From positions 2,519,001-2,583,000 of the forward strand of contig OU015322.1 of assembly GCA_907163225.1 (NCBI GenBank): DNA of 64,000 nucleotides, written 5' to 3'. Each line of letters opens with the position of its first letter. Position 1 is the first letter of the stretch. The notes under the pieces are model-generated. The model did not search any database, was not told where the DNA came from, and saw only the letters and a list, made by a program, of their open reading frames with translations. Origin of the DNA: an uncultured Rhodocyclaceae bacterium. GTDB taxonomy: Bacteria > Pseudomonadota > Gammaproteobacteria > Burkholderiales > Rhodocyclaceae. Shown here in pieces: positions 11,311 through 22,490 of this stretch. A program made the translations under genes and the position numbers.

Positions 11311-11688
11311 ATGCCGACCATTAACCAGCTCGTGCGCAAGCCGCGCGTAGCCGAAAAGGCCAAGAGCAAGGTTCCTGCTCTGGAAAAGTGCCCGCAAAAG
11401 CGTGGCGTCTGCACTCGTGTATATACCACTACGCCGAAAAAGCCGAACTCTGCGCTCCGTAAGGTTTGCAAGGTGCGTCTGACGAATGGCTTTGAAGTTA
11501 TTTCGTACATTGGTGGCGAAGGCCATAACCTGCAGGAGCACTCTGTGGTTCTGATCCGCGGTGGTCGTGTCAAGGACTTGCCGGGTGTGCGCTATCACAC
11601 CGTGCGCGGCTCCCTAGATACGCAGGGTGTCAAGGATCGTAAGCAGTCCCGTTCCAAGTACGGGACGAAGCGTCCGAAGGCTGCTTGA
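11311..11688 (+). CDS. rpsL: 30S ribosomal protein S12
   Basis: The 125-residue S12 acts at the decoding centre. The two loops that carry streptomycin-resistance changes in other bacteria read as wild type: [13 protein letters not shown] and [14 protein letters not shown]. The aspartate in VKDLPG is the residue methylthiolated in E. coli. It opens the str cluster rpsL-rpsG-fusA-tuf behind its own promoter. Confidence 0.98.
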   Translation: MPTINQLVRKPRVAEKAKSKVPALEKCPQKRGVCTRVYTTTPKKPNSALRKVCKVRLTNGFEVISYIGGEGHNLQEHSVVLIRGGRVKDLPGVRYHTVRGSLDTQGVKDRKQSRSKYGTKRPKAA

Positions 11689-11738
11689 TTTTTATAGTGG
11701 CTTAAGTAAGTGGCCGTCCCGATGGGCGGTCGGGAGAG

Positions 11739-11769
11739 GCCGGGAGGGTAAAGCCCTTGCCCGGCTTTT
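11739..11769 (+). terminator. U-tailed hairpin between rpsL and rpsG
   Basis: GCCGGG (11739-11744) pairs with CCCGGC (11760-11765), extended by AGGG/CCCT nearer the loop, and is followed by TTTT. It lies in the 110-nt spacer, which also has an upstream GGCC...GGCC dyad. It could act as a partial attenuator between S12 and S7. rpsG has no obvious promoter of its own here, so full termination is unlikely. Confidence 0.5.
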
Positions 11770-11798
11770 CAACTGAATCGTATTAAATAGAGGTCAAT

Positions 11799-12269
11799 AT
11801 GCCCCGTCGTCGTGAAGTACCCAAGCGTGACATTCTGCCGGATCCGAAGTTTGGCAATGTCGATGTTTCCAAGTTTGTAAATGCCATTATGCAAAGCGGG
11901 AAAAAGTCTGTTGCTGAGCGTATCGTCTATGGCGCTTTCGATATCATCACAACCAAATCTGGCAAAGATCCGCTTGAGGTGTTTGGTTCTGCCATGGCGA
12001 ACGTTCGTCCGATGGTTGAAGTGAAGTCGCGTCGTGTTGGTGGTGCAAACTATCAGGTTCCGGTCGAGGTGCGTCCGGCTCGCCGCGCTGCGCTAGCCAT
12101 GCGTTGGCTGCGTGAGTCTGCTCGTAAGCGTTCGGAGAAATCCATGGGTCAGCGTCTGGCTGCAGAGATGCTGGAAGCCGCCGAAAACCGCGGTGGTGCC
12201 GTCAAGAAGCGTGACGAAGTGCACCGCATGGCTGAGGCAAACAAGGCCTTCGCTCACTTCCGCTTCTAA
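11799..12269 (+). CDS. rpsG: 30S ribosomal protein S7
   Basis: This 156-residue protein nucleates folding of the 3' domain of 16S rRNA and contacts the E-site tRNA. Typical features are the [20 protein letters not shown]-terminus, the [16 protein letters not shown] core and the C-terminal [23 protein letters not shown] precedes the ATG. In E. coli S7 represses its own operon through the rpsL-rpsG spacer; the spacer here is long enough for a similar site, but none was proven. Confidence 0.97.
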   Translation: MPRRREVPKRDILPDPKFGNVDVSKFVNAIMQSGKKSVAERIVYGAFDIITTKSGKDPLEVFGSAMANVRPMVEVKSRRVGGANYQVPVEVRPARRAALAMRWLRESARKRSEKSMGQRLAAEMLEAAENRGGAVKKRDEVHRMAEANKAFAHFRF

Positions 12270-12287
12270 TTTTCAAAGGGCTTTAAC

Positions 12288-14381
12288 GTGGCACGTAAAA
12301 CTCCCATCGAGCGCTACCGCAATATCGGTATTAGCGCCCATATTGACGCTGGCAAGACGACAACGACCGAGCGTATCCTGTATTACACGGGTGTTAACCA
12401 CAAGATCGGCGAAGTCCATGATGGCGCTGCCACAATGGACTGGATGGAGCAAGAGCAGGAGCGCGGTATCACAATTACCTCAGCGGCTACTACTTGTTTC
12501 TGGAGTGGTATGGATAAGCAGTTCCAGCCCCACCACATCAACATCATTGATACCCCGGGTCACGTCGATTTTACTATCGAAGTCGAGCGCTCGATGCGCG
12601 TCCTTGATGCTGCCTGTATGGTCTATTGTGCGGTGGGCGGGGTTCAGCCGCAGTCGGAAACCGTTTGGCGTCAGGCCAACAAGTACGGTGTGCCGCGTTT
12701 GGCTTTTGTAAACAAGATGGACCGCTCTGGTGCCAACTTCTTTCGTGTGGTTGATCAGCTCAAGCTGCGCTTGAAGGCCAACCCCGTGCCGGTGGTTATT
12801 CCTATCGGCGCTGAAGATGGCTTTGAGGGTGTTGTCGACCTTATTCGGATGAAGGCGATCTATTGGGATGAGGCTTCCCAGGGTATGAAGTACGATGCCC
12901 GTGAGATTCCGGCCAATCTTGCGGACGATGCCGCTGTTTGGCGCGAGCAGATGGTTGAGGCGGCCGCAGAGGCATCCGAAGAGTTAATGAACAAATATCT
13001 CGAAGAGGGCGACCTTTCTGAGGCTGACATCATTTTTGGATTGCGCACACGCACGATTAATTGCGAAATCCAACCGATGCTTTGTGGTACCGCATTCAAA
13101 AACAAAGGCGTCCAGAAGATGCTGGATGCTGTGATTGAGTTGCTGCCGTCGCCAATTGATATTCCGCCGGTCAAAGGTATTCTGGAAAATGAATCCCAGG
13201 GTGAGCGTCGTGCGGCTGACGACGAAGCTTTTTCTGCGCTGGCCTTCAAGATCATGACCGACCCATTTGTGGGTCAGCTCATCTTCTTCCGTGTCTATTC
13301 AGGTGTGATCAATTCCGGCGATACCGTCTATAACCCTGTCAAGGGTCGCAAGGAGCGTCTGGGCCGGATCCTGCAGATGCACGCGAATCAGCGTGAAGAA
13401 ATCAAGGAAGTGCGCGCTGGTGACATCGCTGCTGCCGTAGGTTTGAAGGAAGCCACCACCGGTGATACGCTGTGCGACCCGCAAAAGGTTATTACCCTTG
13501 AGCGCATGGTCTTCCCGGAGCCGGTGATTCACGTTGCCGTCGAGCCGAAAACCAAGGCCGACCAGGAAAAAATGGGTCTGGCCCTTGGGCGTCTGGCGCA
13601 GGAGGATCCGTCCTTCCGTGTTCGTACCGACGAAGAATCCGGCCAGACCATCATTTCCGGTATGGGTGAATTGCACCTGGAAATTCTGGTTGACCGTATG
13701 CGTCGGGAATTCAACGTAGAAGCTACCGTCGGTGCTCCGCAGGTTGCTTACCGCGAGTGCATCAAAAAATCCGTCGAGCAAGAAGGCAAGTTCGTCAAGC
13801 AGTCGGGTGGTCGTGGGCAGTTTGGTCACGTCTGGCTTAAGATCGAGCCAAATGAAGCTGGCAAGGGCTACGAGTTCGTTGATGCGATCAAGGGGGGTGT
13901 TGTCCCCCGCGAATTTATTCCTGCGGTAGACAAAGGGTTGCGCGACGCGGTTACCAGTGGTGTTCTGGCTGGTTTTCCAGTAGTCGACGTCAAGTTTACG
14001 CTGTTCGATGGTTCCTACCACGATGTTGACTCAAACGAAAATGCGTTCCGCATGGCGGCTTCGATGGCCTTCAAAGAGGGTATGAAGAAAGCCGGGCCGA
14101 CGCTGCTTGAGCCAATGATGGCGGTTGAAGTCGAGACGCCGGAAGAGTACATGGGTAACGTTATGGGCGACCTTTCGTCGCGTCGTGGCATCGTTCAGGG
14201 CATGGAGGATCAGATTGGCGGGATTAAGGTCATCAAGGCCGAGGTTCCTCTGTCCGAGATGTTCGGTTATTCGACTTCTGTTCGCTCTCTGTCGCAGGGT
14301 CGTGCTACTTACTCGATGGAATTCAAGCACTACACCGAAGCGCCGAAGAACGTCGCTGAAGCCGTGATTAACAAGAAATAA
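12288..14381 (+). CDS. fusA: Translation elongation factor G
   Basis: EF-G (697 aa) drives ribosomal translocation with GTP. The G1 motif AHIDAGKTT is at residues 18-26, the G2 region carries RGITITSAA, the G3 motif is DTPGHVDF and the G4 motif NKMD; the C-terminal EF-G domains III-V are complete. The start is a GTG at 12288 with AAAGGG upstream, 18 nt after rpsG. Lengths and motifs match canonical EF-G rather than an EF-G2 paralogue. Confidence 0.98.
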   Translation: MARKTPIERYRNIGISAHIDAGKTTTTERILYYTGVNHKIGEVHDGAATMDWMEQEQERGITITSAATTCFWSGMDKQFQPHHINIIDTPGHVDFTIEVERSMRVLDAACMVYCAVGGVQPQSETVWRQANKYGVPRLAFVNKMDRSGANFFRVVDQLKLRLKANPVPVVIPIGAEDGFEGVVDLIRMKAIYWDEASQGMKYDAREIPANLADDAAVWREQMVEAAAEASEELMNKYLEEGDLSEADIIFGLRTRTINCEIQPMLCGTAFKNKGVQKMLDAVIELLPSPIDIPPVKGILENESQGERRAADDEAFSALAFKIMTDPFVGQLIFFRVYSGVINSGDTVYNPVKGRKERLGRILQMHANQREEIKEVRAGDIAAAVGLKEATTGDTLCDPQKVITLERMVFPEPVIHVAVEPKTKADQEKMGLALGRLAQEDPSFRVRTDEESGQTIISGMGELHLEILVDRMRREFNVEATVGAPQVAYRECIKKSVEQEGKFVKQSGGRGQFGHVWLKIEPNEAGKGYEFVDAIKGGVVPREFIPAVDKGLRDAVTSGVLAGFPVVDVKFTLFDGSYHDVDSNENAFRMAASMAFKEGMKKAGPTLLEPMMAVEVETPEEYMGNVMGDLSSRRGIVQGMEDQIGGIKVIKAEVPLSEMFGYSTSVRSLSQGRATYSMEFKHYTEAPKNVAEAVINKK

Positions 14382-14397
14382 TTGCAGGAGAACTGGA

Positions 14398-15588
<1,191 letters not shown>

Positions 15589-15608
15589 TTAGTTCTTTAA
15601 AAATCCAA

Positions 15609-15626
15609 GGTGAAGTTTGCTTCACC
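15609..15626 (+). promoter_or_regulatory. Small hairpin between tuf and rpsJ
   Basis: GGTGAAG (15609-15615) and CTTCACC (15620-15626) form a 7-bp stem with a TTTG loop in the 61-nt spacer. No continuous T-run follows. It may stabilise the 3' end of the abundant tuf message or reduce read-through into rpsJ; function is unknown. Confidence 0.35.
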
Positions 15627-15649
15627 CAATCGTTCTTTGAAAGTAAAAA

Positions 15650-15961
15650 ATGCAAAGCCAAAAAATCCGTATCCGTCTCAAGGCCTTCGACTATCGTCTG
15701 ATCGATCAGTCAGCTCAGGAAATCGTCGAAACCGCCAAGCGTACCGGTGCAGTTGTCCGCGGTCCAGTTCCTTTACCCACCCGCAAGCAGCGTTTCGACA
15801 TCCTTCGTTCGCCGCACGTCAACAAGGCTTCGCGTGATCAGCTCGAAATTCGCACCCATCTGCGTCTGATGGATATTGTTGATCCTACTGATAAAACCGT
15901 TGATGCTTTGATGAAGCTGGATCTTCCGGCAGGCGTAGACGTCGAAATCAAGTTGCAGTAA
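15650..15961 (+). CDS. rpsJ: 30S ribosomal protein S10
   Basis: S10 (103 aa) is a 30S head protein and, as NusE, a partner of NusG and NusB in antitermination. The protein starts [19 protein letters not shown] and contains the conserved [22 protein letters not shown] loop. The Shine-Dalgarno is weak (GAAAG). It is separated from rplC by 109 nt with an internal promoter, so it may belong as much to the tuf unit as to the S10 cluster. Confidence 0.98.
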   Translation: MQSQKIRIRLKAFDYRLIDQSAQEIVETAKRTGAVVRGPVPLPTRKQRFDILRSPHVNKASRDQLEIRTHLRLMDIVDPTDKTVDALMKLDLPAGVDVEIKLQ

Positions 15962-15981
15962 TGCAGGGTTGCGGATATAAT
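15953..15981 (+). promoter_or_regulatory. Promoter upstream of rplC with palindromic -10 region
   Basis: TTGCAG at 15953-15958, a 17-nt spacer and a perfect TATAAT at 15976-15981 lie at the very end of rpsJ. The -10 is embedded in the dyad GCGGA-TATAA-TCCGC (15971-15985). Downstream, the 89-nt leader has GGCAAC/GTTGCC and GGCCGG/CCGGCC complementary pairs and ends in GAGGAG before rplC. The -10 is strong and the -35 only half-consensus. Confidence 0.6.
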
Positions 15982-16070
15982 CCGCGCCTTTCGGGGGTGG
16001 CCGGCAACGGTTGCCCATTTGTTGTTATACATCGACCGGCCAATCGCAGCCGGCGATGAGGAGAATAACC

Positions 16071-16709
16071 ATGAGTCTAGGCCTTGTTGGTCGCAAGGTT
16101 GGCATGACTCGCATTTTTGCTGAGGATGGTGCATCCATTCCGGTGACTGTGCTTGACGTGTCTAACAACCGAGTGACCCAAGTAAAAACGCCGGAGATCG
16201 ATGGCTACTCAGCCATTCAGGTCGCATTCGGCAAGCGCCGTGCCTCTCGTGTTTCGAAGCCCCTCGCTGGCCATCTGGCCAAGGCGGGCGTCGAAGCTGG
16301 GCATGTGCTCAAGGAATTCCTGATCGGTGCTGATCAGCTCGCCACTTTTAAGGCGGGCGACCAGGTTGCTGTCACCATATTTGCCGAAGGGCAAAAGGTT
16401 GACGTGACCGGTAGCTCTATCGGTAAGGGTTTTCAGGGTGGTATCAAGCGCCATAATTTCAGTTCAAACCGTGCTACCCATGGTAACTCGCTGTCACATA
16501 ACGCGCCGGGTTCCATTGGTATGGCGCAGGATCCGGGGCGTGTTTTCCCCGGTAAGCGCATGGCAGGGCACATGGGCGATGTTCAATCAACGACGCAGGG
16601 ACTGACGATCGTTCGCGTTGATGTCGAGCGCCAGTTGCTTCTGGTCAAGGGTGCTGTTCCTGGCGCCAAGGGTTCTGACGTCGTTGTGCGTCCGGCGGTC
16701 AAGGCTTAA
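16071..16709 (+). CDS. rplC: 50S ribosomal protein L3
   Basis: L3 (212 aa) starts 23S rRNA assembly and reaches the peptidyl-transferase region. It has the [14 protein letters not shown]-terminus and the conserved loop [18 protein letters not shown]. The frame is open to 16011, but the ATG at 16071 has GAGGAGAATAACC upstream and gives the family start [11 protein letters not shown]. It is the first gene behind the internal promoter. Confidence 0.98.
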   Translation: MSLGLVGRKVGMTRIFAEDGASIPVTVLDVSNNRVTQVKTPEIDGYSAIQVAFGKRRASRVSKPLAGHLAKAGVEAGHVLKEFLIGADQLATFKAGDQVAVTIFAEGQKVDVTGSSIGKGFQGGIKRHNFSSNRATHGNSLSHNAPGSIGMAQDPGRVFPGKRMAGHMGDVQSTTQGLTIVRVDVERQLLLVKGAVPGAKGSDVVVRPAVKA

Positions 16710-16718
16710 GGGGGCGGC

Positions 16719-17342
16719 ATGGAACTTAATGTAATTAACGAACATGGTCAGGAATCTGCCAAGTTGCAGGCTTCCGACGTGCTGTTCGGTCGCGATTTCA
16801 ACGAAGCGCTGGTTCACCAGATCGTGGTCGCCTATCAGGCGAATGCACGTTCCGGCGACCGCCAGCAGAAGGATCGCTCCGAGGTTCGTCACACTACGAC
16901 CAAGCCGTGGCGCCAGAAGGGTACGGGCCGTGCCCGTGCCGGTAGTAATGGCAGCCCGCTGTGGCGTGGTGGTGGCCGGATTTTCCCGAACTCTCCTGAA
17001 GAAAATTTCAGCCAGAAGGTCAACAAGAAGATGTTCCGCGCCGGTATGGCTGCGATCCTCTCCGAGTTGGCTCGTCAAGGTCGCATGGTCGTTATCGACG
17101 ATCTGACCATTGAGGCTCCCAAGACCAAGTTGTTCACGCAAAAGCTGAAGAGCTTGGGTCTTGACGGCAATCTTCTGGTTATTACCGATGCGTTGAACGA
17201 GAATCTTTATCTCTCGTCACGTAACCTGCCTAACGTGCTGGTCCTGGAAGCACAGGAGGCTGATCCGGTTTCTCTGGTCCGCTTTGCCAAGGTTCTGGTA
17301 ACCAAGAATGCGGTGGCCAAGTTCGAGGAGATGTGGGGATGA
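16719..17342 (+). CDS. rplD: 50S ribosomal protein L4
   Basis: L4 (207 aa) lines the peptide exit tunnel. The long loop [26 protein letters not shown] that reaches the tunnel constriction, where macrolide-resistance changes occur in other species, is unaltered in outline. In E. coli L4 also represses the S10 operon; whether the leader before rplC serves that purpose here is unknown. Its stop overlaps the rplW start in ATGA. Confidence 0.97.
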   Translation: MELNVINEHGQESAKLQASDVLFGRDFNEALVHQIVVAYQANARSGDRQQKDRSEVRHTTTKPWRQKGTGRARAGSNGSPLWRGGGRIFPNSPEENFSQKVNKKMFRAGMAAILSELARQGRMVVIDDLTIEAPKTKLFTQKLKSLGLDGNLLVITDALNENLYLSSRNLPNVLVLEAQEADPVSLVRFAKVLVTKNAVAKFEEMWG

Positions 17343-17641
17343 ATCAACAGCGTCTGATGCAGGTGCTGCTAGCGCCGCAAATCTCCGAGAAGGCAACCTA
17401 TGTTGCTGACAAGCATGATCAGGTTATTTTCCGGGTTGCTTCTGATGCAACCAAACCAGAGATCAAGGCTGCCGTTGAGCTTCTGTTCAAGGTTGAAGTT
17501 GAGGCTGTTCAGGTCGCCAACGTCAAGGGCAAGGTCAAGCGCTTCAAGGGTGCAACCGGTCGTCGTAAGGGTTGGAAGAAAGCCTACGTGAGCCTTAAGG
17601 CCGGTCAAGAGATTAATTTTGTTGAAGGGGGGAATGCCTAA
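17339..17641 (+). CDS. rplW: 50S ribosomal protein L23
   Basis: L23 (100 aa) sits at the tunnel exit and docks trigger factor and SRP. The ATG at 17339 overlaps the rplD stop by 4 nt and has GAGGAG upstream. An in-frame GTG 6 nt earlier is possible but would add only two residues. Conserved parts include [17 protein letters not shown] and the basic loop [20 protein letters not shown]. Confidence 0.96.
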   Translation: MNQQRLMQVLLAPQISEKATYVADKHDQVIFRVASDATKPEIKAAVELLFKVEVEAVQVANVKGKVKRFKGATGRRKGWKKAYVSLKAGQEINFVEGGNA

Positions 17642-18468
17642 TGGCTCTCGTTAAAGTCAAGCCGACTTCCCCTGGTCGTCGTGCCGTCGTGTTGGTGGTT
17701 AACGCCAATCTGCACAAAGGCAAGCCGTTTGCCGCTTTGGTTGAGTCCAAGTCAAGCAATGCTGGCCGCAACAACAATGGTCGCATTACTGTTCGCCATC
17801 AGGGTGGTGGCCATAAGCAGTCTTATCGTGTCATCGATTTTAAGCGCAATAAGGACGGTATCCCGGCCAAGGTTGAGCGTCTGGAATATGACCCGAATCG
17901 CACTGCTAACATCGCCCTGCTTTGTTATGCTGATGGTGAACGTCGTTACATCATCGCCAACAAGGGAATGGTGGTCGGCCAATCTATCATGAGTGGCTCT
18001 GAAGCACCGATTAAGTCAGGTAATGCTCTGCCGATCCGCAATATACCGGTCGGTACGACCATTTGCTGCGTCGAAATGCTGCCTGGCAAGGGTGCGCAAA
18101 TCGCCCGCTCGGCCGGTACTTCCGTCCAGCTCCTGGCTCGCGAAGGTTCTTACGCACAGATCCGTCTCCGCTCTGGCGAAGTGCGTCGAGTGCATGTCGA
18201 GTGCCGCGCAACCATTGGTGAGGTTGGTAACGAAGAGCACAACCTGCGCAAGTTCGGCAAGGCCGGTGCTATGCGGTGGCGTGGTATTCGCCCGACCGTT
18301 CGTGGTACCGCTATGAATCCGGTTGATCATCCGCACGGTGGTGGTGAGGGTCGTACCGGCGAAGGTCGTGTGCCAGTCAATCCGTGGGGTCAGCCCACCA
18401 AGGGTTACCGCACCCGCAGCAACAAGCGCACGAACAGTATGATCGTTCAGCGCCGTCATAAGCGTTAA
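17641..18468 (+). CDS. rplB: 50S ribosomal protein L2
   Basis: L2 (275 aa) is required for subunit association and peptidyl transfer. The C-terminal [15 protein letters not shown] contains the conserved histidine near the catalytic centre. The start overlaps the last base of the rplW stop (TAATG). Length and motifs are canonical. Confidence 0.98.
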   Translation: MALVKVKPTSPGRRAVVLVVNANLHKGKPFAALVESKSSNAGRNNNGRITVRHQGGGHKQSYRVIDFKRNKDGIPAKVERLEYDPNRTANIALLCYADGERRYIIANKGMVVGQSIMSGSEAPIKSGNALPIRNIPVGTTICCVEMLPGKGAQIARSAGTSVQLLAREGSYAQIRLRSGEVRRVHVECRATIGEVGNEEHNLRKFGKAGAMRWRGIRPTVRGTAMNPVDHPHGGGEGRTGEGRVPVNPWGQPTKGYRTRSNKRTNSMIVQRRHKR

Positions 18469-18478
18469 GGGGTAGGAA

Positions 18479-18754
18479 ATGGGACGTTCTCTAAAAAAGG
18501 GCCCGTTTGTTGATGCGCACTTGATCGACAAAGTCGAAGCGGTCCGTGCTACCAGCGACAAGCGCCCGATCAAGACATGGTCGCGTCGTTCAACGATCCT
18601 CCCCGAGTTTATCGGTCTGACGATTGCGGTCCACAATGGAAAGCAGCATATTCCGGTGTTCGTCACCGAGAATATGGTCGGTCACAAGCTTGGCGAATTT
18701 TCGCTGACCCGGACGTTCAAGGGTCATACCGCTGGCAAGAAGGCCAAGAAGTAA
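18479..18754 (+). CDS. rpsS: 30S ribosomal protein S19
   Basis: S19 (91 aa) lies in the 30S head and contacts S13. The N-terminus [15 protein letters not shown] and the central [23 protein letters not shown] are family hallmarks. It follows rplB by 10 nt with GGGGTAGGA upstream, inside the S10 cluster. Confidence 0.97.
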   Translation: MGRSLKKGPFVDAHLIDKVEAVRATSDKRPIKTWSRRSTILPEFIGLTIAVHNGKQHIPVFVTENMVGHKLGEFSLTRTFKGHTAGKKAKK

Positions 18755-18763
18755 GGAGCTGAC

Positions 18764-19093
18764 ATGGAAACTCGTGCAAGTCTACGGGGCGTACGCCTCT
18801 CCGAGCAGAAGGGTCGCCTTGTGGCGGACCTGGTGCGCGGCAAGCCGGTTGGTCAGGCTTTAAACATCCTGGCTTTCTGCCCGAAAAAGGGCGCTGGTAT
18901 TGTCAAGAAAGTTCTTGAGTCGGCAATTGCTAACGCGGAACACAACGATGGTGCTGATATCGACGAATTGATGGTCAAGACCATCTACGTTGAAAAAGGC
19001 ATGGTGCTGAAGCGCTTTACTGCGCGCGCCAAAGGGCGTGGCAATCGGATCGTCAAGCCGACCTGCCATATCTTTCTGACCGTTGGTAACTAA
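18764..19093 (+). CDS. rplV: 50S ribosomal protein L22
   Basis: L22 (109 aa) forms part of the exit-tunnel wall; its beta-hairpin ([18 protein letters not shown]) reaches the tunnel lumen and shows no deletion of the kind tied to erythromycin resistance. AAGGAGCTGAC precedes the ATG. Spacing to rpsS and rpsC is 9 nt on each side. Confidence 0.97.
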   Translation: METRASLRGVRLSEQKGRLVADLVRGKPVGQALNILAFCPKKGAGIVKKVLESAIANAEHNDGADIDELMVKTIYVEKGMVLKRFTARAKGRGNRIVKPTCHIFLTVGN

Positions 19094-19102
19094 GGAAGAG
19101 CC

Positions 19103-19888
19103 ATGGGACAGAAAATTCATCCGACTGGCTTTCGTCTGGCAGTCACCAAAAACTGGAGTTCACGCTGGTACGCTAACAGCAAGGACTTTCCGGGTATGCT
19201 CAACGAAGATATCAAGGTTCGTGAGTATTTGAAGCGCAAACTCGCGCACGCTTCAGTCGGCCGTGTGCTGATCGAGCGTCCCGCGAAGAATGCTCGTGTC
19301 ACGGTTTACTCCGCACGACCCGGTGTCGTTATCGGTAAGAAGGGCGAAGACATCGAGCAGCTTCGCTCGGATCTCCAGCGCATCATGGGCGTTCCGGTTC
19401 ATGTGTCGATCGAAGAGATTCGCAAACCGGAAACTGATGCTCAATTGATCGCCGACTCGATTGCTCAGCAACTCGAAAAACGCATCATGTTCCGTCGTGC
19501 CATGAAGCGTGCAATGCAAAATGCAATGCGTCTTGGTGCTCAGGGTATCAAAGTCATGAGTGCGGGCCGTTTGAACGGCGCTGAAATTGCACGTAGCGAG
19601 TGGTACCGCGAAGGCCGTGTGCCGTTGCACACTTTGCGTGCAGACATCGACTATGCAACCTCTGAAGCGTTGACCACCTACGGCATCATCGGTATCAAGG
19701 TCTGGGTATACAAGGGCGACATGCTTGACCGCAATGAGCAGCCCGAGGTTGTCGAGCCGGTCACTGATGATCGTCGTCCGCGTCGTGCCCCGGGTAAGCC
19801 GGAGGGCGATAGGCCGCGTACGCGTACAGTCAAGAAATTTGATGGCGCTGGCGCTCAGGATGCGCGCCCAAGAAAGGCAGGTGCTTAA
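19103..19888 (+). CDS. rpsC: 30S ribosomal protein S3
   Basis: S3 (261 aa) forms the mRNA entry tunnel. The KH domain with [14 protein letters not shown] is present. The protein is about 28 residues longer than E. coli S3 because of a C-terminal extension rich in Arg, Pro and Lys (from about residue 215), a feature I associate with betaproteobacterial S3. The last codons precede rplP by 1 nt. Confidence 0.97.
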   Translation: MGQKIHPTGFRLAVTKNWSSRWYANSKDFPGMLNEDIKVREYLKRKLAHASVGRVLIERPAKNARVTVYSARPGVVIGKKGEDIEQLRSDLQRIMGVPVHVSIEEIRKPETDAQLIADSIAQQLEKRIMFRRAMKRAMQNAMRLGAQGIKVMSAGRLNGAEIARSEWYREGRVPLHTLRADIDYATSEALTTYGIIGIKVWVYKGDMLDRNEQPEVVEPVTDDRRPRRAPGKPEGDRPRTRTVKKFDGAGAQDARPRKAGA

Positions 19889-19889
19889 C

Positions 19890-20303
19890 ATGCTGCAACC
19901 AAAACGCCGCAAGTTCCGTAAGGAGCACAAGGGGCGCAACGAGGGGCTGGCTACCCGGGGCACAAATGTGTCGTTCGGTGAATGGGGTCTTAAGGCGATT
20001 GCTCGCGGTCGTCTGACAGCCCGTCAGATCGAGGCTGCTCGCCGTGCTATGACTCGCCATATCAAGCGCGGTGGCCGTATCTGGATTCGTATCTTTCCGG
20101 ACAAGCCGATTTCGAAAAAGCCGGCAGAAGTTCGTATGGGCAACGGAAAAGGTAATCCTGAATATTGGGTTGCGGAAATCCAGCCGGGCAAAGTGCTCTA
20201 TGAGATGGATGGTGTCAATGAAGCCTTGGCGCGCGAAGCTTTTGCTCTCGCTGCCGCCAAGCTGCCTATTGCCACCACCTTCGTGACTCGTCATCTGGGG
20301 TAA
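19890..20303 (+). CDS. rplP: 50S ribosomal protein L16
   Basis: L16 (137 aa) binds near the A-site tRNA. The frame is open from 19725, but the ATG at 19890 gives the conserved [17 protein letters not shown] and follows AAAGGCAGG. The basic loop [18 protein letters not shown] and the C-terminus [19 protein letters not shown] are typical. Confidence 0.97.
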   Translation: MLQPKRRKFRKEHKGRNEGLATRGTNVSFGEWGLKAIARGRLTARQIEAARRAMTRHIKRGGRIWIRIFPDKPISKKPAEVRMGNGKGNPEYWVAEIQPGKVLYEMDGVNEALAREAFALAAAKLPIATTFVTRHLG

Positions 20304-20305
20304 TC

Positions 20306-20500
20306 ATGAAAGCTAGTGAATTGAGAACCAAGAGCGTGGACGAGCTCAACAAGGAATTGCTGGATCTGTTGAGGGCCCAGTTCGGTATGCGTATGCAGCT
20401 CGCTACTCAGCAGCTGTCCAATACCAGCCAAATGTCCAAGGTGCGTCGCGACATCGCTCGCGTTCGCACGCTTATCCGTGAAAAGGCGGTGCAGCAATGA
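20306..20500 (+). CDS. rpmC: 50S ribosomal protein L29
   Basis: L29 (64 aa) is a two-helix protein next to L23 at the tunnel exit. It begins [19 protein letters not shown] and ends in the conserved [15 protein letters not shown] region. It starts 2 nt after rplP and overlaps rpsQ in ATGA. Confidence 0.96.
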   Translation: MKASELRTKSVDELNKELLDLLRAQFGMRMQLATQQLSNTSQMSKVRRDIARVRTLIREKAVQQ

Positions 20501-20763
20501 GCGAAACCACCAGTATCAAACGTACTCTCGTTGGTCGCGTTGTTAGCGATAAGATGGAAAAGACGGTTACCGTCCTCGTCGAACGCAAGGTCAAGCACCC
20601 CATGTACGGCAAGGTGATGGTTCGTTCGAAGAAGTATCATGCTCATAACGAAGGCAACTCCGCCAAGGCTGGTGATCTCGTTGAGATCGTCGAAACCCGA
20701 CCGGTTTCGCGCACCAAGACCTGGGCAGTGACGAGTGTTCTTGAGAAGGCGATCGTTGTATAA
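20497..20763 (+). CDS. rpsQ: 30S ribosomal protein S17
   Basis: S17 (88 aa) is an early-binding OB-fold protein of the small subunit. The [19 protein letters not shown] strand and the RPVSRTKTW loop are diagnostic. It is the last gene of the S10 cluster, with a terminator 35 nt after its stop. Confidence 0.97.
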   Translation: MSETTSIKRTLVGRVVSDKMEKTVTVLVERKVKHPMYGKVMVRSKKYHAHNEGNSAKAGDLVEIVETRPVSRTKTWAVTSVLEKAIVV

Positions 20764-20782
20764 CGAAAGTTTCTTAAAGTGC

Positions 20783-20826
20783 TTGCGCAGTCTTGAAGGA
20801 AGCCGGTATAATCCGGCTTCTTTTTT
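20783..20826 (+). promoter_or_regulatory. S10 terminator with the spc promoter -10 in its loop
   Basis: GAAGCCGG (20799-20806) and CCGGCTTC (20813-20820) form an 8-bp stem followed by TTTTTT, a good intrinsic terminator for the rpsQ transcript. The 6-nt loop is exactly TATAAT (20807-20812). TTGCGC at 20783-20788, 18 nt upstream, can serve as -35, so the same bases would start transcription of rplN. The leader downstream has CCCTC/GAGGG (20831-20845) and the palindrome AACCCGTACGGGTT (20861-20874). Confidence 0.7.
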
Positions 20827-20917
20827 GCAGCCCTCGTCCTGAGGGTTTGCGAAGTTGTTCAACCCGTACGGGTTCCAAGACTGACCGCGCAAGCGGATTA
20901 AGTTGGAGTTAATTTAA

Positions 20918-21286
20918 ATGATTCAGATGCAGACGACTCTGGATGTCGCCGATAATACCGGCGCACGTTCAGTAATGTGTATCAAGGTGCTCGGTGGATC
21001 CAGGCGCCGCTATGCTGGCATTGGTGACATCATCAAGGTCAGTATCAAGGATGCTGCGCCGCGTGGCCGCGTAAAAAAAGGCGATGTCTACAATGCCGTG
21101 GTGGTTCGCACTGCCAAGGGCGTTCGTCGTCCCGATGGTTCGCTGGTTCGCTTTGATGGCAATGCCGCCGTTCTTCTTAACAACAAGCTCGAGCCGATCG
21201 GCACGCGCATCTTTGGCCCGGTGACCCGCGAATTGCGTACCGAGCGCTTTATGAAGATCGTGTCCCTGGCGCCTGAAGTGCTGTAA
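20918..21286 (+). CDS. rplN: 50S ribosomal protein L14
   Basis: L14 (122 aa) is a beta-barrel protein that forms an intersubunit bridge. It starts [17 protein letters not shown] and contains [21 protein letters not shown], both family signatures. It is the first gene of the spc cluster, about 105 nt downstream of the TATAAT described at 20807. Confidence 0.97.
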   Translation: MIQMQTTLDVADNTGARSVMCIKVLGGSRRRYAGIGDIIKVSIKDAAPRGRVKKGDVYNAVVVRTAKGVRRPDGSLVRFDGNAAVLLNNKLEPIGTRIFGPVTRELRTERFMKIVSLAPEVL

Positions 21287-21295
21287 GGACTGGCC

Positions 21296-21613
21296 ATGGA
21301 AAAGATTCGTAAAGGCGACGAAATCGTCGTAATTTCCGGTAAAGACAAAGGCAAGCGCGGTACCGTGCTGCGTCGTGTCGATGATGAGCGCGTGCTCGTT
21401 GAGGGTGTCAATCGTGCCAAGAAGCACGTCAAGCCGAACCCGGTAAAGGGTGTGGCGGGTGGCATCGTTGATAAGGACATGCCGATTCATATCTCCAATG
21501 TTGCGCTGTTCAATCCGGCGACCAAGAAGGCTGGCCGTGTCGGCATCAAGGCGCTCGAGGATGGCCGCAAGGTTCGCGTGTTCAAGTCGAACGGCGAGCT
21601 GGTCAACGCATAA
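21296..21613 (+). CDS. rplX: 50S ribosomal protein L24
   Basis: L24 (105 aa) is an assembly initiator with a KOW motif near the N-terminus ([20 protein letters not shown]). GGAC precedes the ATG 9 nt after rplN, and rplE follows after 9 nt. Length is standard. Confidence 0.97.
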   Translation: MEKIRKGDEIVVISGKDKGKRGTVLRRVDDERVLVEGVNRAKKHVKPNPVKGVAGGIVDKDMPIHISNVALFNPATKKAGRVGIKALEDGRKVRVFKSNGELVNA

Positions 21614-21622
21614 GGAGTGGTC

Positions 21623-22162
21623 ATGGCGCGTTTGCAAGAGTTTTACAAAGAAACCGTTGTTGCTGATCTGAGCAAGCAATTCGGTTACAAGTCCGTGATG
21701 GAAGTTCCGCGTATCACCAAGATCACCCTGAATATGGGTGTCGGTGAAGCTGTGGCTGACAAGAAGGTTCTCGAAAACGCCGTTGGCGACATGCAGAAGA
21801 TTGCAGGTCAGAAGCCGGTGACGACCAAGGCTCGCAAGTCTATTGCTGGCTTCAAGATTCGTGATGGCTACCCGATCGGTTGCATGGTTACGCTGCGTGG
21901 TCCGCGTATGTTCGAATTTCTGGATCGTCTGGTCACTGTTGCGCTGCCGCGAGTTCGCGACTTCCGTGGGGTTTCTGGTAAGGGTTTTGATGGCCAGGGC
22001 AACTACAACATGGGCGTCAAAGAACAGATCATTTTCCCGGAAATCGAGTACGACAAGATCGATGCTCTGCGGGGTATGAATATCAGCATCACCACGACCG
22101 CGAAAACCGACGCAGAAGCCAAGGCTCTGTTGGCGGCGTTCAAGTTCCCGTTCAAGAATTGA
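21623..22162 (+). CDS. rplE: 50S ribosomal protein L5
   Basis: L5 (179 aa) binds 5S rRNA in the central protuberance. A GTG at 21617 would add two residues, but the ATG at 21623 with AAGGAG upstream gives the standard [13 protein letters not shown]. The central [13 protein letters not shown] and the C-terminal [17 protein letters not shown] are conserved. Confidence 0.97.
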   Translation: MARLQEFYKETVVADLSKQFGYKSVMEVPRITKITLNMGVGEAVADKKVLENAVGDMQKIAGQKPVTTKARKSIAGFKIRDGYPIGCMVTLRGPRMFEFLDRLVTVALPRVRDFRGVSGKGFDGQGNYNMGVKEQIIFPEIEYDKIDALRGMNISITTTAKTDAEAKALLAAFKFPFKN

Positions 22163-22169
22163 GGCAATC

Positions 22170-22475
22170 ATGGCAAAACTTGCTCTGATCAACCGTGAAG
22201 AAAAGCGTCGCAGGCTTGTGGCTCGGTACGCCAAGAAGCGTGCTGCCCTTGAGGCAATTTTCAACAACGCGAGCCTGTCTGACGATGAGCGTTACGCTGC
22301 CCGTCTAAAGTTCCAGGCCCTGCCGCGCAACTCGAGCCCGTCTCGTCTGCGCAACCGTTGCCAGCTGACTGGTCGTCCGCGTGGTGTTTTCCGTAAGTTC
22401 GGTCTGTGCCGTCACAAGATCCGCGAACTGGCCTTCAATGGCGAAGTTCCGGGTGTTGTTAAAGCCAGCTGGTAA
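22170..22475 (+). CDS. rpsN: 30S ribosomal protein S14, zinc-free form
   Basis: S14 (101 aa) is of the long type without the four-cysteine zinc ribbon; only two cysteines occur, in [11 protein letters not shown] and GLCRHK. This form needs no zinc and is usual in proteobacteria. It lies between rplE and rpsH at the normal spc position. Confidence 0.97.
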   Translation: MAKLALINREEKRRRLVARYAKKRAALEAIFNNASLSDDERYAARLKFQALPRNSSPSRLRNRCQLTGRPRGVFRKFGLCRHKIRELAFNGEVPGVVKASW

Positions 22476-22490
22476 AAAGGAGATTCAGAA

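Noticed and set aside
11311-11688. Possible streptomycin-resistance changes in rpsL
   Set aside because: Both critical loops ([11 protein letters not shown] and [11 protein letters not shown]) are wild type.
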